Shown: one piece after another, positions 45,401 through 54,968 of the stretch
Numbering within the stretch: the first letter of the stretch is position 1
How the letters are laid out: every line of letters starts with the position of its first letter
Assembly: GCF_000744225.1 (NCBI RefSeq)
Contig: NZ_JQLN01000005.1
Span: forward strand, 1,302,001 to 1,366,000
Length of the DNA: 64,000 bases
DNA from: Kitasatospora mediocidica KCTC 9733
GTDB lineage: Bacteria > Actinomycetota > Actinomycetes > Streptomycetales > Streptomycetaceae
Direction: 5' to 3'
Notes under the pieces: model-generated
Told to the model about the DNA's origin: nothing
What the model saw: only the letters and a program-made list of their open reading frames with translations
Databases searched by the model: none
Translations under genes and position numbers: made by a program

Positions 45401-45531
45401 ACTGGACGGCGGGCGAGACCATCCCCAACCTGGTCACCGTCCCGGTGGGTCCTGACGGCATCGTCAACCTCACCAACGTGTCCGCGGGCAACACCCACGT
45501 GATCGTCGACCTGTTCGGCTACTACAGCTGA
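42484..45531 (+). CDS. Secreted sedolisin (peptidase S53) with three C-terminal modules
   Basis: A 1,015-residue secreted protease: signal peptide ~1-42, activation domain (~65-210; SSRYHQYLKTGQFAQVFG), catalytic domain with the E-x-x-x-D pair (GESALDIDT, ~residue 330), oxyanion Asp (SGDSGST) and nucleophile Ser in GGTSAAAPVW (~552). Sedolisins act as acid endopeptidases. The C-terminal 375 residues are three modules (~640, 770 and 898) with PxRLLDTR and DVFGYY/DLFGYYS ends, as in the three beta-helix paralogues. The ATG at 42484 has GGAGAG before it; an upstream ATG at 42427 lies inside the leader hairpin. Confidence 0.88.
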   Translation: MASPLGPLGGPRISRTATRRLLTGGACVAVVAALLTPGTALADSPTPAPVRVGSAPAAPADATPAAGPADDTALQLSVTLSPRDPAALKSFLSDVASPTSSRYHQYLKTGQFAQVFGADQATVATVSKALAAAGLHPGALGGDGLTIPVDTTVAQAKKAFGTGFAGYKLADGSTAYANTAAPALSAKAAGAVTAVVGLDNLARAHNHLANPHETTAVPTANASTTPGAHATGGAPQICSNLVNFESTTNGFVNNRDYYSYDSLAQAYGMGAQTLPNAGAGVTVALYELEDYSDSGVAAFQNCYGTNAPISRIKVDGGPTAAPTNDGAVGGESALDIDTVIGLAPKASILVYQGPDAALASSTQTVDVLRQIVNDNKAQVISTSWGVCESALLDPNNGAPAQITAENLALQQAAAQGQTVVAASGDSGSTDCARPGAPDTRLSTDDPASQPYITGVGGTSMTGQGATVAESVWNRNNGAGGGGISQAWALDKATGFQAGFTGPGYSGTPCNAGAGQACRQVPDVSALADPYTGYLVALNANATTTYWIRLGGTSAAAPVWAAIAAQADASSACTTSGPVGLLNPTLYKLAGSSSLHDVTVGGNNITGAAYQSGPGYDMASGLGTPNGGNLASNLCVPGSTFTATPPTRLLDTRAAVGTPGTGKVPAFSSVPLQIAGRAGIPSSGLTAVVLNVTTTDSATDGHLTVYPSGGIVPTTSNLNWTAGEVIPNLVTVPVGPDGKVVLLNSGWGPTHLVADVFGYYTSANPSGPSFTSAGPNRLLDTRGAIGTPTTTPIPSDSSVSLQVAGRAGIPATGVTAVVLNVTVTAPTSEGFLTVVPSGTTPIGTSNLNWTPGETIPNQVIVPLGPDGKVTLYNSSAGTTHVVADVFGYFSAAAPAGSPFHTSFPRRLMDTRSGLGTNAAALAGGETRQLHLDTTTAVGRAKAVVLNVTVTAPTSEGFLTAWPTGGSRPNSSNLNWTAGETIPNLVTVPVGPDGIVNLTNVSAGNTHVIVDLFGYYS

Positions 45532-45537
45532 TCCGGG

Positions 45538-45580
45538 CGAAGGGGCGGGCGGCGGACCTGGTCCGCTGCCCGCCCCTTCG
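45538..45580 (+). terminator. 20-bp hairpin after the S53 gene
   Basis: CGAAGGGGCGGGCGGCGGAC and its complement (one G-T pair) enclose a 3-nt loop just after the stop. Confidence 0.8.
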
Positions 45581-45728
45581 GCATTCCCCGCCCGTTCGCC
45601 GCGGTCAAGCGGAACGCACCACTCCTCTTCGTTCACCTGTGCGAGTTTCAGCGGCGGACGGCTGCGGCAGACTCCCGCACAACGTGCCGGTCCGGCAGCC
45701 ACCCGGACCCTCCCGGAGGTGACCTGAG

Positions 45729-46286
45729 GTGACCATGGGCCTTCCCGAAGCCCGCCCGTCCCGCACTCCGCATCCCCGTCCGGTCGTCAAGCGCACGGCC
45801 CGGGCGATCCTGCTCGACCTGCCCGCCGACGACCCGAACGGCACCGCCTCGCTGGTGGTGATCAAGCGGACCCGGCCCGGCAGCAACCCGTACTGGATCA
45901 CGCCCGGCGGCGGCGTCGAGCCCGAGGACCGCACCGTCGTCGACGCACTGCACCGCGAGGTGGACGAGGAGCTCGGCGGCAAGGTGGAGGACATCGTCCC
46001 GGCCTTCGTCGACACGGTCGCCCACTCGCACCACGAGGACGGCAGCCTGCTGCACCCGCACGGGGTCAAGGTGCAGCACTTCTTCGTCTGCCGGCTGGCC
46101 GGGATGGACCCCTCGCGGCGGCACGGCCCGGAGGTGGACGAGCCGCAGGGCGAGTACGAGATCGTCCGGCTGCCGTTCACCCGTGAGGGGGTCACCGCGG
46201 TCAACCTGGTGCCGCCCTCGCTGCGCGCCTACCTGGCCGCCAACATCGAGGGTGTCCGCGCGATGCTCGCCGACGACCTGGGCTGA
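45729..46286 (+). CDS. Nudix hydrolase, second intact one
   Basis: A 185-residue Nudix enzyme with the box GGGVEPEDRTVVDALHREVDEELG (Gly, Glu and REVDEE spaced as in the family) and a longer loop rich in His (VAHSHHEDGSLLHPHGVKV). GTG start 6 bases after GGAGGTGA. No operon partner. Substrate not inferable. Confidence 0.88.
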   Translation: MTMGLPEARPSRTPHPRPVVKRTARAILLDLPADDPNGTASLVVIKRTRPGSNPYWITPGGGVEPEDRTVVDALHREVDEELGGKVEDIVPAFVDTVAHSHHEDGSLLHPHGVKVQHFFVCRLAGMDPSRRHGPEVDEPQGEYEIVRLPFTREGVTAVNLVPPSLRAYLAANIEGVRAMLADDLG

Positions 46287-46307
46287 CCGGCGCGGGTCCG
46301 ACGCGCG

Positions 46308-47897
46308 CTACGCCAGGTCGCCCACCAGGTCGTGCCGGATGTGCTCGGGCCGCACGCCGGACCTGGCCAGCATGCCCGCCCCGCGGCGCACCATCGCGGC
46401 CGGGCCGCTCAGGAACGCGTGGTGGCCGTCCCACGGCCCGAGCTGGGCCACCACGTCGGTCAGCAGCCCGGACAGCGCGGCGCCCGGCTGCACCCGCTCC
46501 TCGGAGAGCACCGGTCGCACCGAGAGCCACGGGTGACGGTGCGCCAGCCGCCGCAGCGACTCCAGCTCGTACAACTCGCCCGTCTGGCGGGCGCCGTAGA
46601 AGACCTCCACCCGGCGGCCGGCCGCGCCCCGCTCGGCCACCTCCTCGACCAGCGCGCTGATCGGCGCGATGCCGGTGCCGCCGCCGACGCAGAGCAGGTG
46701 CGCCGGATCCGCGTGGTCGGCCACCATCGAGCCCGCCGCCGGACCGAGCCGCAGCACGTCCCCCGGGGCCGCCCGGCGGACCAGTGCGCTGCTGACCCAG
46801 CCGGCCGGCACCGCCTTGACGTGGAAGGTCAGCAGACCGTCCGGGCGCGGCGCGGTGGCGAACGAGAAGTGCCGCCAGACCCGCGGCCACCAGGGCGTCT
46901 CCAGGGTGGCGTGCTGCCCGGCCCGGTACGGGTACGGCTGGTCGGGGCGCACGGTGATCACCGCGACGTCCCGGCCGCGCTGCTGGTGCGAGACCACCTC
47001 GGCCTGCCACCACGGCGGCGAGTGCCGGGCGGCGCCCTCGGCCGCGTCGATCATGATCTTCGAAATCAGGCCGTACGCGCGGCGCCAGGCCACCTCGGTG
47101 TCGGCGTCCCAGCGGCTGCCGCAGTACTTCTCCAGCGCGGCGACCAGGCACTCGCCGACCACGCCGTAGTGGCCCGTCAGCGTGCCGTACTTGCGGTGGC
47201 CCTCGCCCAGCCGGGTCAGGTACGCGGTCAGACCGGCCGGGTCGTCGGCGCTGCGGGCGGCCATCAGCAGGGCCCGGAAGAGCCGGTCGCGCTGGACGTC
47301 CATGGCCGCCGGGAAGAGTGCGCGGACCTCCGGGTGACGGACGAAGATCAACGCGTAGAAGTGCGCGGTGGCACGGTCGGCGACCGGCTCGACGACGGCC
47401 AGACTGGCCCGGATCAGCTCGATGTCGCGGGCGGTGGGCGGCTCGGCGGCGGCCTGCTCCCGCGAGGCGTCGGGGCCGGGAGCCGCACCCGGAGCGGGGG
47501 GCACTCCGGGCTCCTGGTTCTCCCAGGCCTGGCTCCACTGGTCGCCCGGGCCGGCCCAGTTGAGCCCCGGGGCCCAGCTGAAGAGCGGCTCGATGGCGGG
47601 CCGCTCGGCGCCGTGCGGCGCCGGCTCGGCGGTGTGCAACACCGGCAGGAAGGACGCCGGGACGGGCGCGGCCGCCGGGACGGGCACCACCGGCGCCGGC
47701 GGCGGCGCGGGAATGGTCGGCGGCACGGTCGGCCGCGGCGGGACCGGAACCCCGGCGACCTGGGTCGGCACCGGCACGTCCCCCGCGGGCGCCGCCGGAG
47801 CCGGCATGCCCGGCACCGCGGACGCCGCGACCGACCCGTGCCCGGAACGAACCAGCAGCGCGGGAAGCGACTTCACCTCAGCCTGACGCGTACTCAA
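46308..47897 (-). CDS. Flavohaemoglobin-like globin-reductase with Pro-rich N-terminus
   Basis: A 529-residue protein. Residues ~150-290 are a globin (proximal-His candidate in GEGHRKYGTLTGHYGVVGECL), followed by a ferredoxin-reductase-like FAD/NAD region (RHFSFATAPRPDG, GGGTGIAPISALVEE, FLSGPAAMVRRG). Flavohaemoglobins convert nitric oxide to nitrate. The first ~150 residues are a Pro/Ala/Val-rich low-complexity extension that is very unusual for the family. The annotated start is TTG (47897), after GGAGG 13 bases away; internal starts such as the GTG at ~47876 are possible. Convergent with the Nudix gene. Confidence 0.85.
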   Translation of the reverse strand: MSTRQAEVKSLPALLVRSGHGSVAASAVPGMPAPAAPAGDVPVPTQVAGVPVPPRPTVPPTIPAPPPAPVVPVPAAAPVPASFLPVLHTAEPAPHGAERPAIEPLFSWAPGLNWAGPGDQWSQAWENQEPGVPPAPGAAPGPDASREQAAAEPPTARDIELIRASLAVVEPVADRATAHFYALIFVRHPEVRALFPAAMDVQRDRLFRALLMAARSADDPAGLTAYLTRLGEGHRKYGTLTGHYGVVGECLVAALEKYCGSRWDADTEVAWRRAYGLISKIMIDAAEGAARHSPPWWQAEVVSHQQRGRDVAVITVRPDQPYPYRAGQHATLETPWWPRVWRHFSFATAPRPDGLLTFHVKAVPAGWVSSALVRRAAPGDVLRLGPAAGSMVADHADPAHLLCVGGGTGIAPISALVEEVAERGAAGRRVEVFYGARQTGELYELESLRRLAHRHPWLSVRPVLSEERVQPGAALSGLLTDVVAQLGPWDGHHAFLSGPAAMVRRGAGMLARSGVRPEHIRHDLVGDLA

Positions 47898-48058
47898 AAG
47901 AATCGTTTCGCCTCCGGTCGTCCCAGCAACGCCTCGGGTAGCGTGGCACGACCAAAAAGCTCATCCGACAAGTTGAGTGAACGCCGGACACCCTCCCCGC
48001 CCGCACGCTAGGCTCGGCCGATTCGCGCGCGGACGGGACACGGGACACCCCGCCGTTC

Positions 48059-49408
48059 TCAGAGCTGGCGCAACAGCATCCCCGGCTGCTCCACGCAGTC
48101 CGCGACGAACCGCAGGAACCCGCCGGCCGTACCGCCGTCACAGACCCGGTGGTCGAAGGTGAAGGACAGCTGGGTGACCTGGCGAACCGCCAACTCGCCC
48201 TGGTGGACCCAGGGTTTGGCAACGATCCGGCCGACCCCCAGCATCGCCGCCTCCGGGTGGTTGAGGATCGGCGTGGAGCCGTCCACCCCGAACACGCCGT
48301 AGTTGTTCAACGTGAAGGTGCCACCGGTGAGTTCGGCCGGAGTGAGCGAGCCGGAGCGGGCCGACTCGGTCAACCGGGAGAGCTCGGCGGCCAGTTGCTC
48401 GGTGGACAGCAGATGCGCGGAGCGCACCACCGGGACCATCAGGCCGCGGTCGCTCTGGGCCGCGAAGCCCAGGTGGACGGCCGAGTGCCGGTGCAGCGCC
48501 ACCGGGGCTCCCGCGGCGTCGAGTTCGACGCTGGCGTTGAGCTCGGGGTGGCGGGCCAGCGCCGCCGTGCAGATCCGGGCGAGCAGCGCGAGCAGACTGA
48601 CCTTCGGACCGTTGCCCTGGTTCATCTGGCGGCGCAGGTCCAGCAGTTCGGTCGCGTCGGCGTCCACCCAGCAGGTGGCGGCGGGGATCTCGTGGTGGCT
48701 GCGGGTGAGCTTCTCGGCCACCGTGCGGCGCAGCCCGCGCAGCGGGACCGACGTCGCGTCGGCCGGCGCCTGAGCAGCGGGCGCGGGCGCGGCCACGGCC
48801 GGCGTCGCCACCGCGCGCTCGACGTCGGCCCGCATGATCAGGCCCTGGGGGCCGCTGCCGGTGAGGCCGGCCAGGTCGATCCCGTGCTCCCGCGCCAGCC
48901 GGCGCACCAACGGAGAGATCACCGCGACCACGGCGGGAGCGACCACCGCCGGAGCGGGCGCCACAGCCGCAGCAGGCGCCACAGCAGGAGCGGTCGGCAC
49001 AGCCGGAGCGGTCGGCACAGCTGGAGCGATCGGCACGGCCGGAACCCCGACCCGGCGCCGCCGCGAACCCTTGCCGCCCGCCGAAACCCCGTACCCCACC
49101 AGCACGTTGCCGGAGGCGCCGTCGTCCAGCGGCTGGTCCACGGCCTCGCCGGACTCCGACGAACCCACCGCCACCGTCACCAGCGGCTGCCCGACCGCCC
49201 GCTCCTCGCCGGGCTCGCCGTACCGCGCGGTGACCACGCCGCCGTACGGGCAGGGCACCTCCACCACGGCCTTGGCGGTCTCCACCTCCACCACCGGCTG
49301 GTCGACGGCGATCACCTCGCCCACCTCCACCAGCCAGCGCACCACTTCCGCCCCGGTCAGCCCTTCGCCCAGGTCGGGCAGCGTGAACTCGCGCACGATC
49401 GGCACCAT
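48059..49408 (-). CDS. bkdC: E2 component (lipoyl acyltransferase) of a 2-oxo acid dehydrogenase
   Basis: A 449-residue dihydrolipoamide acyltransferase: lipoyl domain with the modified Lys in VETAKAVVEV, Ala/Pro/Val repeat linker, E3-binding domain (SPLVRRLAREHGIDLAGLTG) and C-terminal catalytic domain with DHRVCDGG. It starts 1 base after the E1beta stop. With the two E1 genes and an Lrp regulator it is best read as branched-chain keto-acid dehydrogenase, supplying starters for branched-chain fatty acids and polyketides; pyruvate or acetoin types are alternatives. E3 is not in the window. Confidence 0.88.
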   Translation of the reverse strand: MVPIVREFTLPDLGEGLTGAEVVRWLVEVGEVIAVDQPVVEVETAKAVVEVPCPYGGVVTARYGEPGEERAVGQPLVTVAVGSSESGEAVDQPLDDGASGNVLVGYGVSAGGKGSRRRRVGVPAVPIAPAVPTAPAVPTAPAVAPAAAVAPAPAVVAPAVVAVISPLVRRLAREHGIDLAGLTGSGPQGLIMRADVERAVATPAVAAPAPAAQAPADATSVPLRGLRRTVAEKLTRSHHEIPAATCWVDADATELLDLRRQMNQGNGPKVSLLALLARICTAALARHPELNASVELDAAGAPVALHRHSAVHLGFAAQSDRGLMVPVVRSAHLLSTEQLAAELSRLTESARSGSLTPAELTGGTFTLNNYGVFGVDGSTPILNHPEAAMLGVGRIVAKPWVHQGELAVRQVTQLSFTFDHRVCDGGTAGGFLRFVADCVEQPGMLLRQL

Positions 49409-49409
49409 G

Positions 49410-50423
49410 TCACCCCTCCCACTGGAGTCGCGCGACCGCGTCCAGGATCCGGTCCACCCCGGGCAGATGGTGGTGCTCCAGCATCGGCGGCGGGTAGGGA
49501 ATGTCGAAGCCGGTCACCCGCAGGACGGGCGCGGCCAGATGATGGAAGCACCGCTCCGTGACGCGAGCGGCGATCTCGGCGCCGACCCCGCCGAAGCCGG
49601 TCGACTCGTGCACGACGACCGCCCGGCCGAGCGAGCGGACCACCTCGCAGACCGTCCGGTCGTCGAACGGGACCAGCGTGCGCAGGTCCAGCACCGCGAG
49701 GTCCCAGCCCTCGGCGGCGGCCGCCTCGGCCGCCTCCAGGCAGACCGGCAGCGAGGGACCGTAGGTGATCAGCACCGCCGAGCGGCCGGTGCGCCGCAGC
49801 ACGGCCTTGCCGATCGGCTCCGCGGCGGCCGAAACGGCGGCCGCCGGGTCCAGCTCACCCTTCGACCAGTAGAGCCGCTTGGGCTCCAGGAAGACCACCG
49901 GGTCGTCCGAGGCGATCGACGCCCGCAGCAGCCCGTAGGCGTCCTGCACGGTGGCCGGGGTGACCACGTGCAGGCCGGGGGTGCCCGCGTAGTACGCCTC
50001 GGAGGAGTCGCTGTGGTGCTCGACCCCGCCGATCCCGCCGCCGTAGGGGATCCGGATGGTGATCGGCAGCGGCATCCGGCCGGCCGTCCGGTTGCGCATC
50101 TTGGCGACGTGCGAGACCAGTTGCTCCATCGCCGGGTAGGCGAAGGCGTCGAACTGCATCTCGACCACCGGGCGCAGCCCGTACATCGCCATGCCGATCG
50201 CGGTGCCCAGGATGCCGGCCTCGGCCAGCGGGGTGTCCAGGCAGCGGTCCGCACCGAACTCGGCGGTCAGCCCGTCGGTGATCCGGAAGACCCCGCCGAG
50301 TGCGCCGACGTCCTCACCGAGCAGGTGCACGGCCGGGTCCTCGCGCAGCGAGTCGCGCAGCGCCGCGTTGAGCGCCTGGGCCATCGTGCTGGTACGGGTG
50401 CCGGCGGGGGTGAGCGTGCTCAT
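49410..50423 (-). CDS. bkdB: E1 beta of a branched-chain-type 2-oxo acid dehydrogenase
   Basis: A 337-residue beta subunit (TMAQALNAALRDSLREDPAV at the start, HHSDSSEAYYAGTPGLHVVTP in the middle, FEx- and TVCEVVRSLGRAVVVHESTGFG at the C-terminal domain). The ATG overlaps the E1alpha stop by 4 bp, and the stop is followed at once by the E2 gene, giving one tightly coupled operon. Confidence 0.93.
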   Translation of the reverse strand: MSTLTPAGTRTSTMAQALNAALRDSLREDPAVHLLGEDVGALGGVFRITDGLTAEFGADRCLDTPLAEAGILGTAIGMAMYGLRPVVEMQFDAFAYPAMEQLVSHVAKMRNRTAGRMPLPITIRIPYGGGIGGVEHHSDSSEAYYAGTPGLHVVTPATVQDAYGLLRASIASDDPVVFLEPKRLYWSKGELDPAAAVSAAAEPIGKAVLRRTGRSAVLITYGPSLPVCLEAAEAAAAEGWDLAVLDLRTLVPFDDRTVCEVVRSLGRAVVVHESTGFGGVGAEIAARVTERCFHHLAAPVLRVTGFDIPYPPPMLEHHHLPGVDRILDAVARLQWEG

Positions 50424-51553
50424 CGGGCCGCCTCCGCAGCGAGCTCGGCTGCCAACTGTGCCGCCTGTTCCTGGAGTTGCTGGGTGGGCTCGGCGTAGAC
50501 GTGCCGGAAGAGCGAGGTCGGGTCCAGCTCCGGTTCGGCGTGGAACTCGGCACGCATCCGGGCGGCCAGCTCCTCGCCCTGCTCGACGGCGGCCGTGGCG
50601 ACGGCGTCGTCCAGCAGCCCGGAGGAGCGCAACTGCCGCTCCAGCAGCAGGATCGGGTCGTGCTCGCGCCAGGCCGCCACCTCGGCGTCCTCGCGGTAGC
50701 GGGTCGCGTCGTCGGCGTTGGTGTGCGCCTCCAGGCGGTAGGTCAGCGCCTCCACCAGGGTCGGGCCACCGCCGCTGCGGGCCCGTTCGACCGCCTCGGC
50801 CAGCACCGCGTGCACGGCGGGCGCGTCGTTGCCGTCCACCAGCCGGCCGGGCATGCCGTAGCCGACCGCCTTGTGCGCCAGGCTGGGCGCGGCGGACTGC
50901 TGGGTGAGCGGGACGGAGATCGCGTAGCCGTTGTTCTGCACCAGGAAGACGACCGGGGCGTTCAGCACGGCGGCGAAGTTCAGCGCCTCGTGGAAGTCGC
51001 CCTCACTGGTACCGCCGTCGCCCAGCATGGCGAGCGCGACCACCGGCTCTCCGCGCAGCCGGGCGGCGTGCGCCAGCCCGACGGCGTGCGGGGCCTGGGT
51101 GGCCAGCGGGGTGCAGAGCGGCGCGGTACGGGTGGCCACCGGGTCGTAGCCGGTGTGCGCGTTGCCGCGCAGCAGGGTGAGCGCCTCCAGCGGGTCCACT
51201 CCCCGGGAGACCACGGCGAGGGTGTCGCGGTAGCTGGGGAAGAGCCAGTCCTGCGGCTGGAGGACCGCGCCGACGGCCACCTGGCAGGCCTCCTGGCCGG
51301 TGGAGGCCGGGTAGACGGCGAGCCGTCCCTGCTTGGTGAGGGTGGTGGCCTGCTGGTTGTAGCGCCGGCCGACGACCAGGCGGCGGTACAGGTCGAGCAG
51401 CAGGGCGGGGTCGGCCTTCTCCAGGTCGGGGGTACCGAGCAGGCGGACCGGCGAGGGGTCCGGGAGGAGGGGCGCGGGGTCGGTCCGGGGGCCGGTCGCT
51501 CCGGGTAGCCAGCCAGGCACAGACGCCGTGGGCCTGTGGTCGAGGACTGTCAT
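50420..51553 (-). CDS. bkdA: E1 alpha of a branched-chain-type 2-oxo acid dehydrogenase
   Basis: A 377-residue ThDP-dependent subunit; GDGGTSEGDFHEALNFAAVLNAPVVF... region gives the ThDP motif (GDG ... NN with QNNGYAISVP), and DLYRRLVVGRRYNQQA starts the fold. ATG at 51553 is preceded by GGAGGTG; a TTG at 51568 falls in that site and was rejected. It is the first gene of the operon and divergent from an Lrp-type regulator across 181 bp. Confidence 0.92.
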   Translation of the reverse strand: MTVLDHRPTASVPGWLPGATGPRTDPAPLLPDPSPVRLLGTPDLEKADPALLLDLYRRLVVGRRYNQQATTLTKQGRLAVYPASTGQEACQVAVGAVLQPQDWLFPSYRDTLAVVSRGVDPLEALTLLRGNAHTGYDPVATRTAPLCTPLATQAPHAVGLAHAARLRGEPVVALAMLGDGGTSEGDFHEALNFAAVLNAPVVFLVQNNGYAISVPLTQQSAAPSLAHKAVGYGMPGRLVDGNDAPAVHAVLAEAVERARSGGGPTLVEALTYRLEAHTNADDATRYREDAEVAAWREHDPILLLERQLRSSGLLDDAVATAAVEQGEELAARMRAEFHAEPELDPTSLFRHVYAEPTQQLQEQAAQLAAELAAEAAR

Positions 51554-51620
51554 CTCGGGCACCTCCAAGGGGTGGGGAGGGGCAGGTCCGCTGGAGAGCG
51601 GGAGGGGGGTTGCCTCGCCA

Positions 51621-51680
51621 CCGATTGTTCGGTTGTCTTTTCATTGTGGCCACAGCCGAGTGAAGGCGCTGGACAATCGG
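51621..51680. promoter_or_regulatory. Inverted-repeat operator candidate between bkdA and the Lrp gene
   Basis: CCGATTGT (51621-51628) and ACAATCGG (51673-51680) are exact inverted repeats about 44 bp apart, in the gap between the operon and the divergent regulator. Symmetric distant sites like these suit an Lrp-type octamer that wraps DNA. Confidence 0.45.
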
Positions 51681-51734
51681 CCGCCGGAGCAGTCGACTGA
51701 AGGCAGCACGTCCACAGCAGGAGAGCCGGGGGAC

Positions 51735-52316
51735 ATGGACGCTGAACAAATGGTCGGGCCGGGAACAGGACACCCAGTGCCAGGCAACGGGCACTCCGTG
51801 CCAGGTACCAGCCTGTCCGGCCGACCACCCGCCGGCAGCCGGGCACCCGCACCCGCCCCACCGCCGGTCGAACGCGGCCTCGACCGGGTGGACCACTCCA
51901 TCCTGCGCCTGCTCCAGCAGGACGGCCGCGCCTCGATACGCTCAGTGGCCGAACGCGTGCACGTCTCGCGCGCCAACGCCTACGCCCGGATCGCCCGGAT
52001 GATGGAGGACGGCGTGATCCGGGGCTTCACCGCCCGCGTGGACCACGAGCGGGCCGGCCAGGGCGCCTCGGCCTACGTCACCCTCAAGATCGTCCAGAAC
52101 TCCTGGCGCACGGTCCGCGACCAGCTCCTCGAACTCCCCGGCGTCGCCCACATCGCCCTGGTCGGCGGCGAGTTCGACGTCCTGATGCTGGTCCACACCC
52201 CCGACAACCGGGCCCTGCGCGAACTCGTCCTGGGCAGCATCCAGAGCATCCCCCAGGTCCTGGCCACCCAGACCCTGCTGGTCTTCGAGGAGACCGACCA
52301 GGTCCCCCCGGCCTAG
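51735..52316 (+). CDS. Lrp/AsnC-family regulator (probable control of the bkd operon)
   Basis: A 193-residue regulator: ~50 residues of Gly/Pro/Ser-rich extension, an HTH (DHSILRLLQQDGRASIRSVA, then VSRANAYARIARM) and a RAM effector domain (GVAHIALVGGEFDVLMLVH). GGGGGAC precedes the ATG. It is divergent from the operon and its stop overlaps by 4 bp the stop of the TetR gene. Known parallel: BkdR is an Lrp-type regulator of branched-chain keto-acid dehydrogenase genes. Confidence 0.9.
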   Translation: MDAEQMVGPGTGHPVPGNGHSVPGTSLSGRPPAGSRAPAPAPPPVERGLDRVDHSILRLLQQDGRASIRSVAERVHVSRANAYARIARMMEDGVIRGFTARVDHERAGQGASAYVTLKIVQNSWRTVRDQLLELPGVAHIALVGGEFDVLMLVHTPDNRALRELVLGSIQSIPQVLATQTLLVFEETDQVPPA

Positions 52317-52903
52317 GCCAGCAGCCCCGCGAAGGCCAGCCGGACGACGGCGTCCGGGATCCCGTCCACGGCCTCGGGGCCGGCGCCGGGGCGGTACCAC
52401 TCGACGATCGAGTTGATCATGCCGAAGAGCAGCCGGGTGGCCAGCCGCGGCTCCACGTCCGCGCGCAGCTCGCCCTCGGCGACCGCCGCCCGTACCAGGT
52501 CGGCGACCCGGTGGTCGAAGTCGCGGCGGCGTTCCAGCGCCCAGATCTCGGCCTCGGTGTTGCCGCGCACCCGCAGCAGCAGCGTCACGTACGGCAGCTC
52601 GGCGAGGAGCACCTCGGTGGTCCGCCGCACGACGTGCTCCAGCCGCTCCACCGGGCGCCCCTGGACGGCCGGCGGCTCGTCCAGGATGGCGAACAGGCCG
52701 TCCAGGGCCCGGCCGACCGCGAGCCGCAGCAGTTCCTCCTTGCCGCGCACGTGGTGGTAGATGGAGGACTTCGAGATCCCGGCCGCCCGGGAGAGGTCCT
52801 CCATCGAGGTTCCGTCGTAGCCGCGCGTGTTGAAGACCTCCACGGTCACGGCGAGCAGCGAGTCGACGGTGTAGGTGGTGCGGGTGATGGGAGAGCCGGC
52901 CAT
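52313..52903 (-). CDS. TetR-family repressor (probable PaaR-type)
   Basis: A 196-residue TetR: HTH readable as EVFNTRGYDGTSMEDLSRAA and ISKSSIYHHVRGKEELL. It is divergent from paaN, and a palindrome matching ACCGNNCGNNCGGT sits between their starts, so control of paaN and of itself is likely. A -10-like GATACT is 11 bases before the ATG, giving a very short leader. Ends overlap the Lrp gene by 4 bp. Confidence 0.9.
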   Translation of the reverse strand: MAGSPITRTTYTVDSLLAVTVEVFNTRGYDGTSMEDLSRAAGISKSSIYHHVRGKEELLRLAVGRALDGLFAILDEPPAVQGRPVERLEHVVRRTTEVLLAELPYVTLLLRVRGNTEAEIWALERRRDFDHRVADLVRAAVAEGELRADVEPRLATRLLFGMINSIVEWYRPGAGPEAVDGIPDAVVRLAFAGLLA

Positions 52904-52981
52904 GCTCCGAGTATCCCCGGCGGCCCCGGCCGCCGATCACCCGAGGTGCTCCCGGCCTGCGGGCGCGCGAAACAGGGTCTG

Positions 52982-53009
52982 TTGAGCCGACCGATCGTTC
53001 GGTTACGCT
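52982..53009 (+). promoter_or_regulatory. paaN promoter with a repressor operator in its spacer
   Basis: -35 TTGAGC (52982-52987), 16-bp spacer, -10 TACGCT (53004-53009). The palindrome ACCGATCGTTCGGT (52990-53003) fills the spacer exactly, so bound repressor would exclude RNA polymerase. The form ACCG-NN-CG-NN-CGGT is the half-site arrangement reported for PaaR-type TetR regulators in actinobacteria. Confidence 0.7.
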
Positions 53010-53051
53010 GGGGAACGTCAGCCCCCGTCCTCCCGCACTGAGGAGCGCAGC

Positions 53052-54749
<1,698 letters not shown>

Positions 54750-54771
54750 GCCCGGGCGCACCACCCCGAGC

Positions 54772-54812
54772 AGCGGCCCGGCCGACGTGTCAGCACCGTC
54801 GGCCGGGCCGCT
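54772..54812 (+). terminator. 15-bp hairpin after paaN
   Basis: AGCGGCCCGGCCGAC pairs with GTCGGCCGGGCCGCT over an 11-nt loop. Confidence 0.8.
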
Positions 54813-54968
54813 CCCGTCCCCGCACGCCCAGCCGGACAGGCCCTGGTGCGGACTCTGCCGTGCAAGGAGATTCACAGCGCCGAACGGGCCCGCGATGATG
54901 GGAAGCTGAAGGGGGACGGAGAAGCCTTCCGCGCCCTGAGAGCGTCGTCCGATCACCGGGAGATGGCC

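Noticed and set aside
42271..45702. Long minus-strand frame of over 1,100 codons across the S53 gene
   Set aside because: It is a high-GC antisense shadow; its translation is low-complexity and the plus-strand frame has a clear protease.
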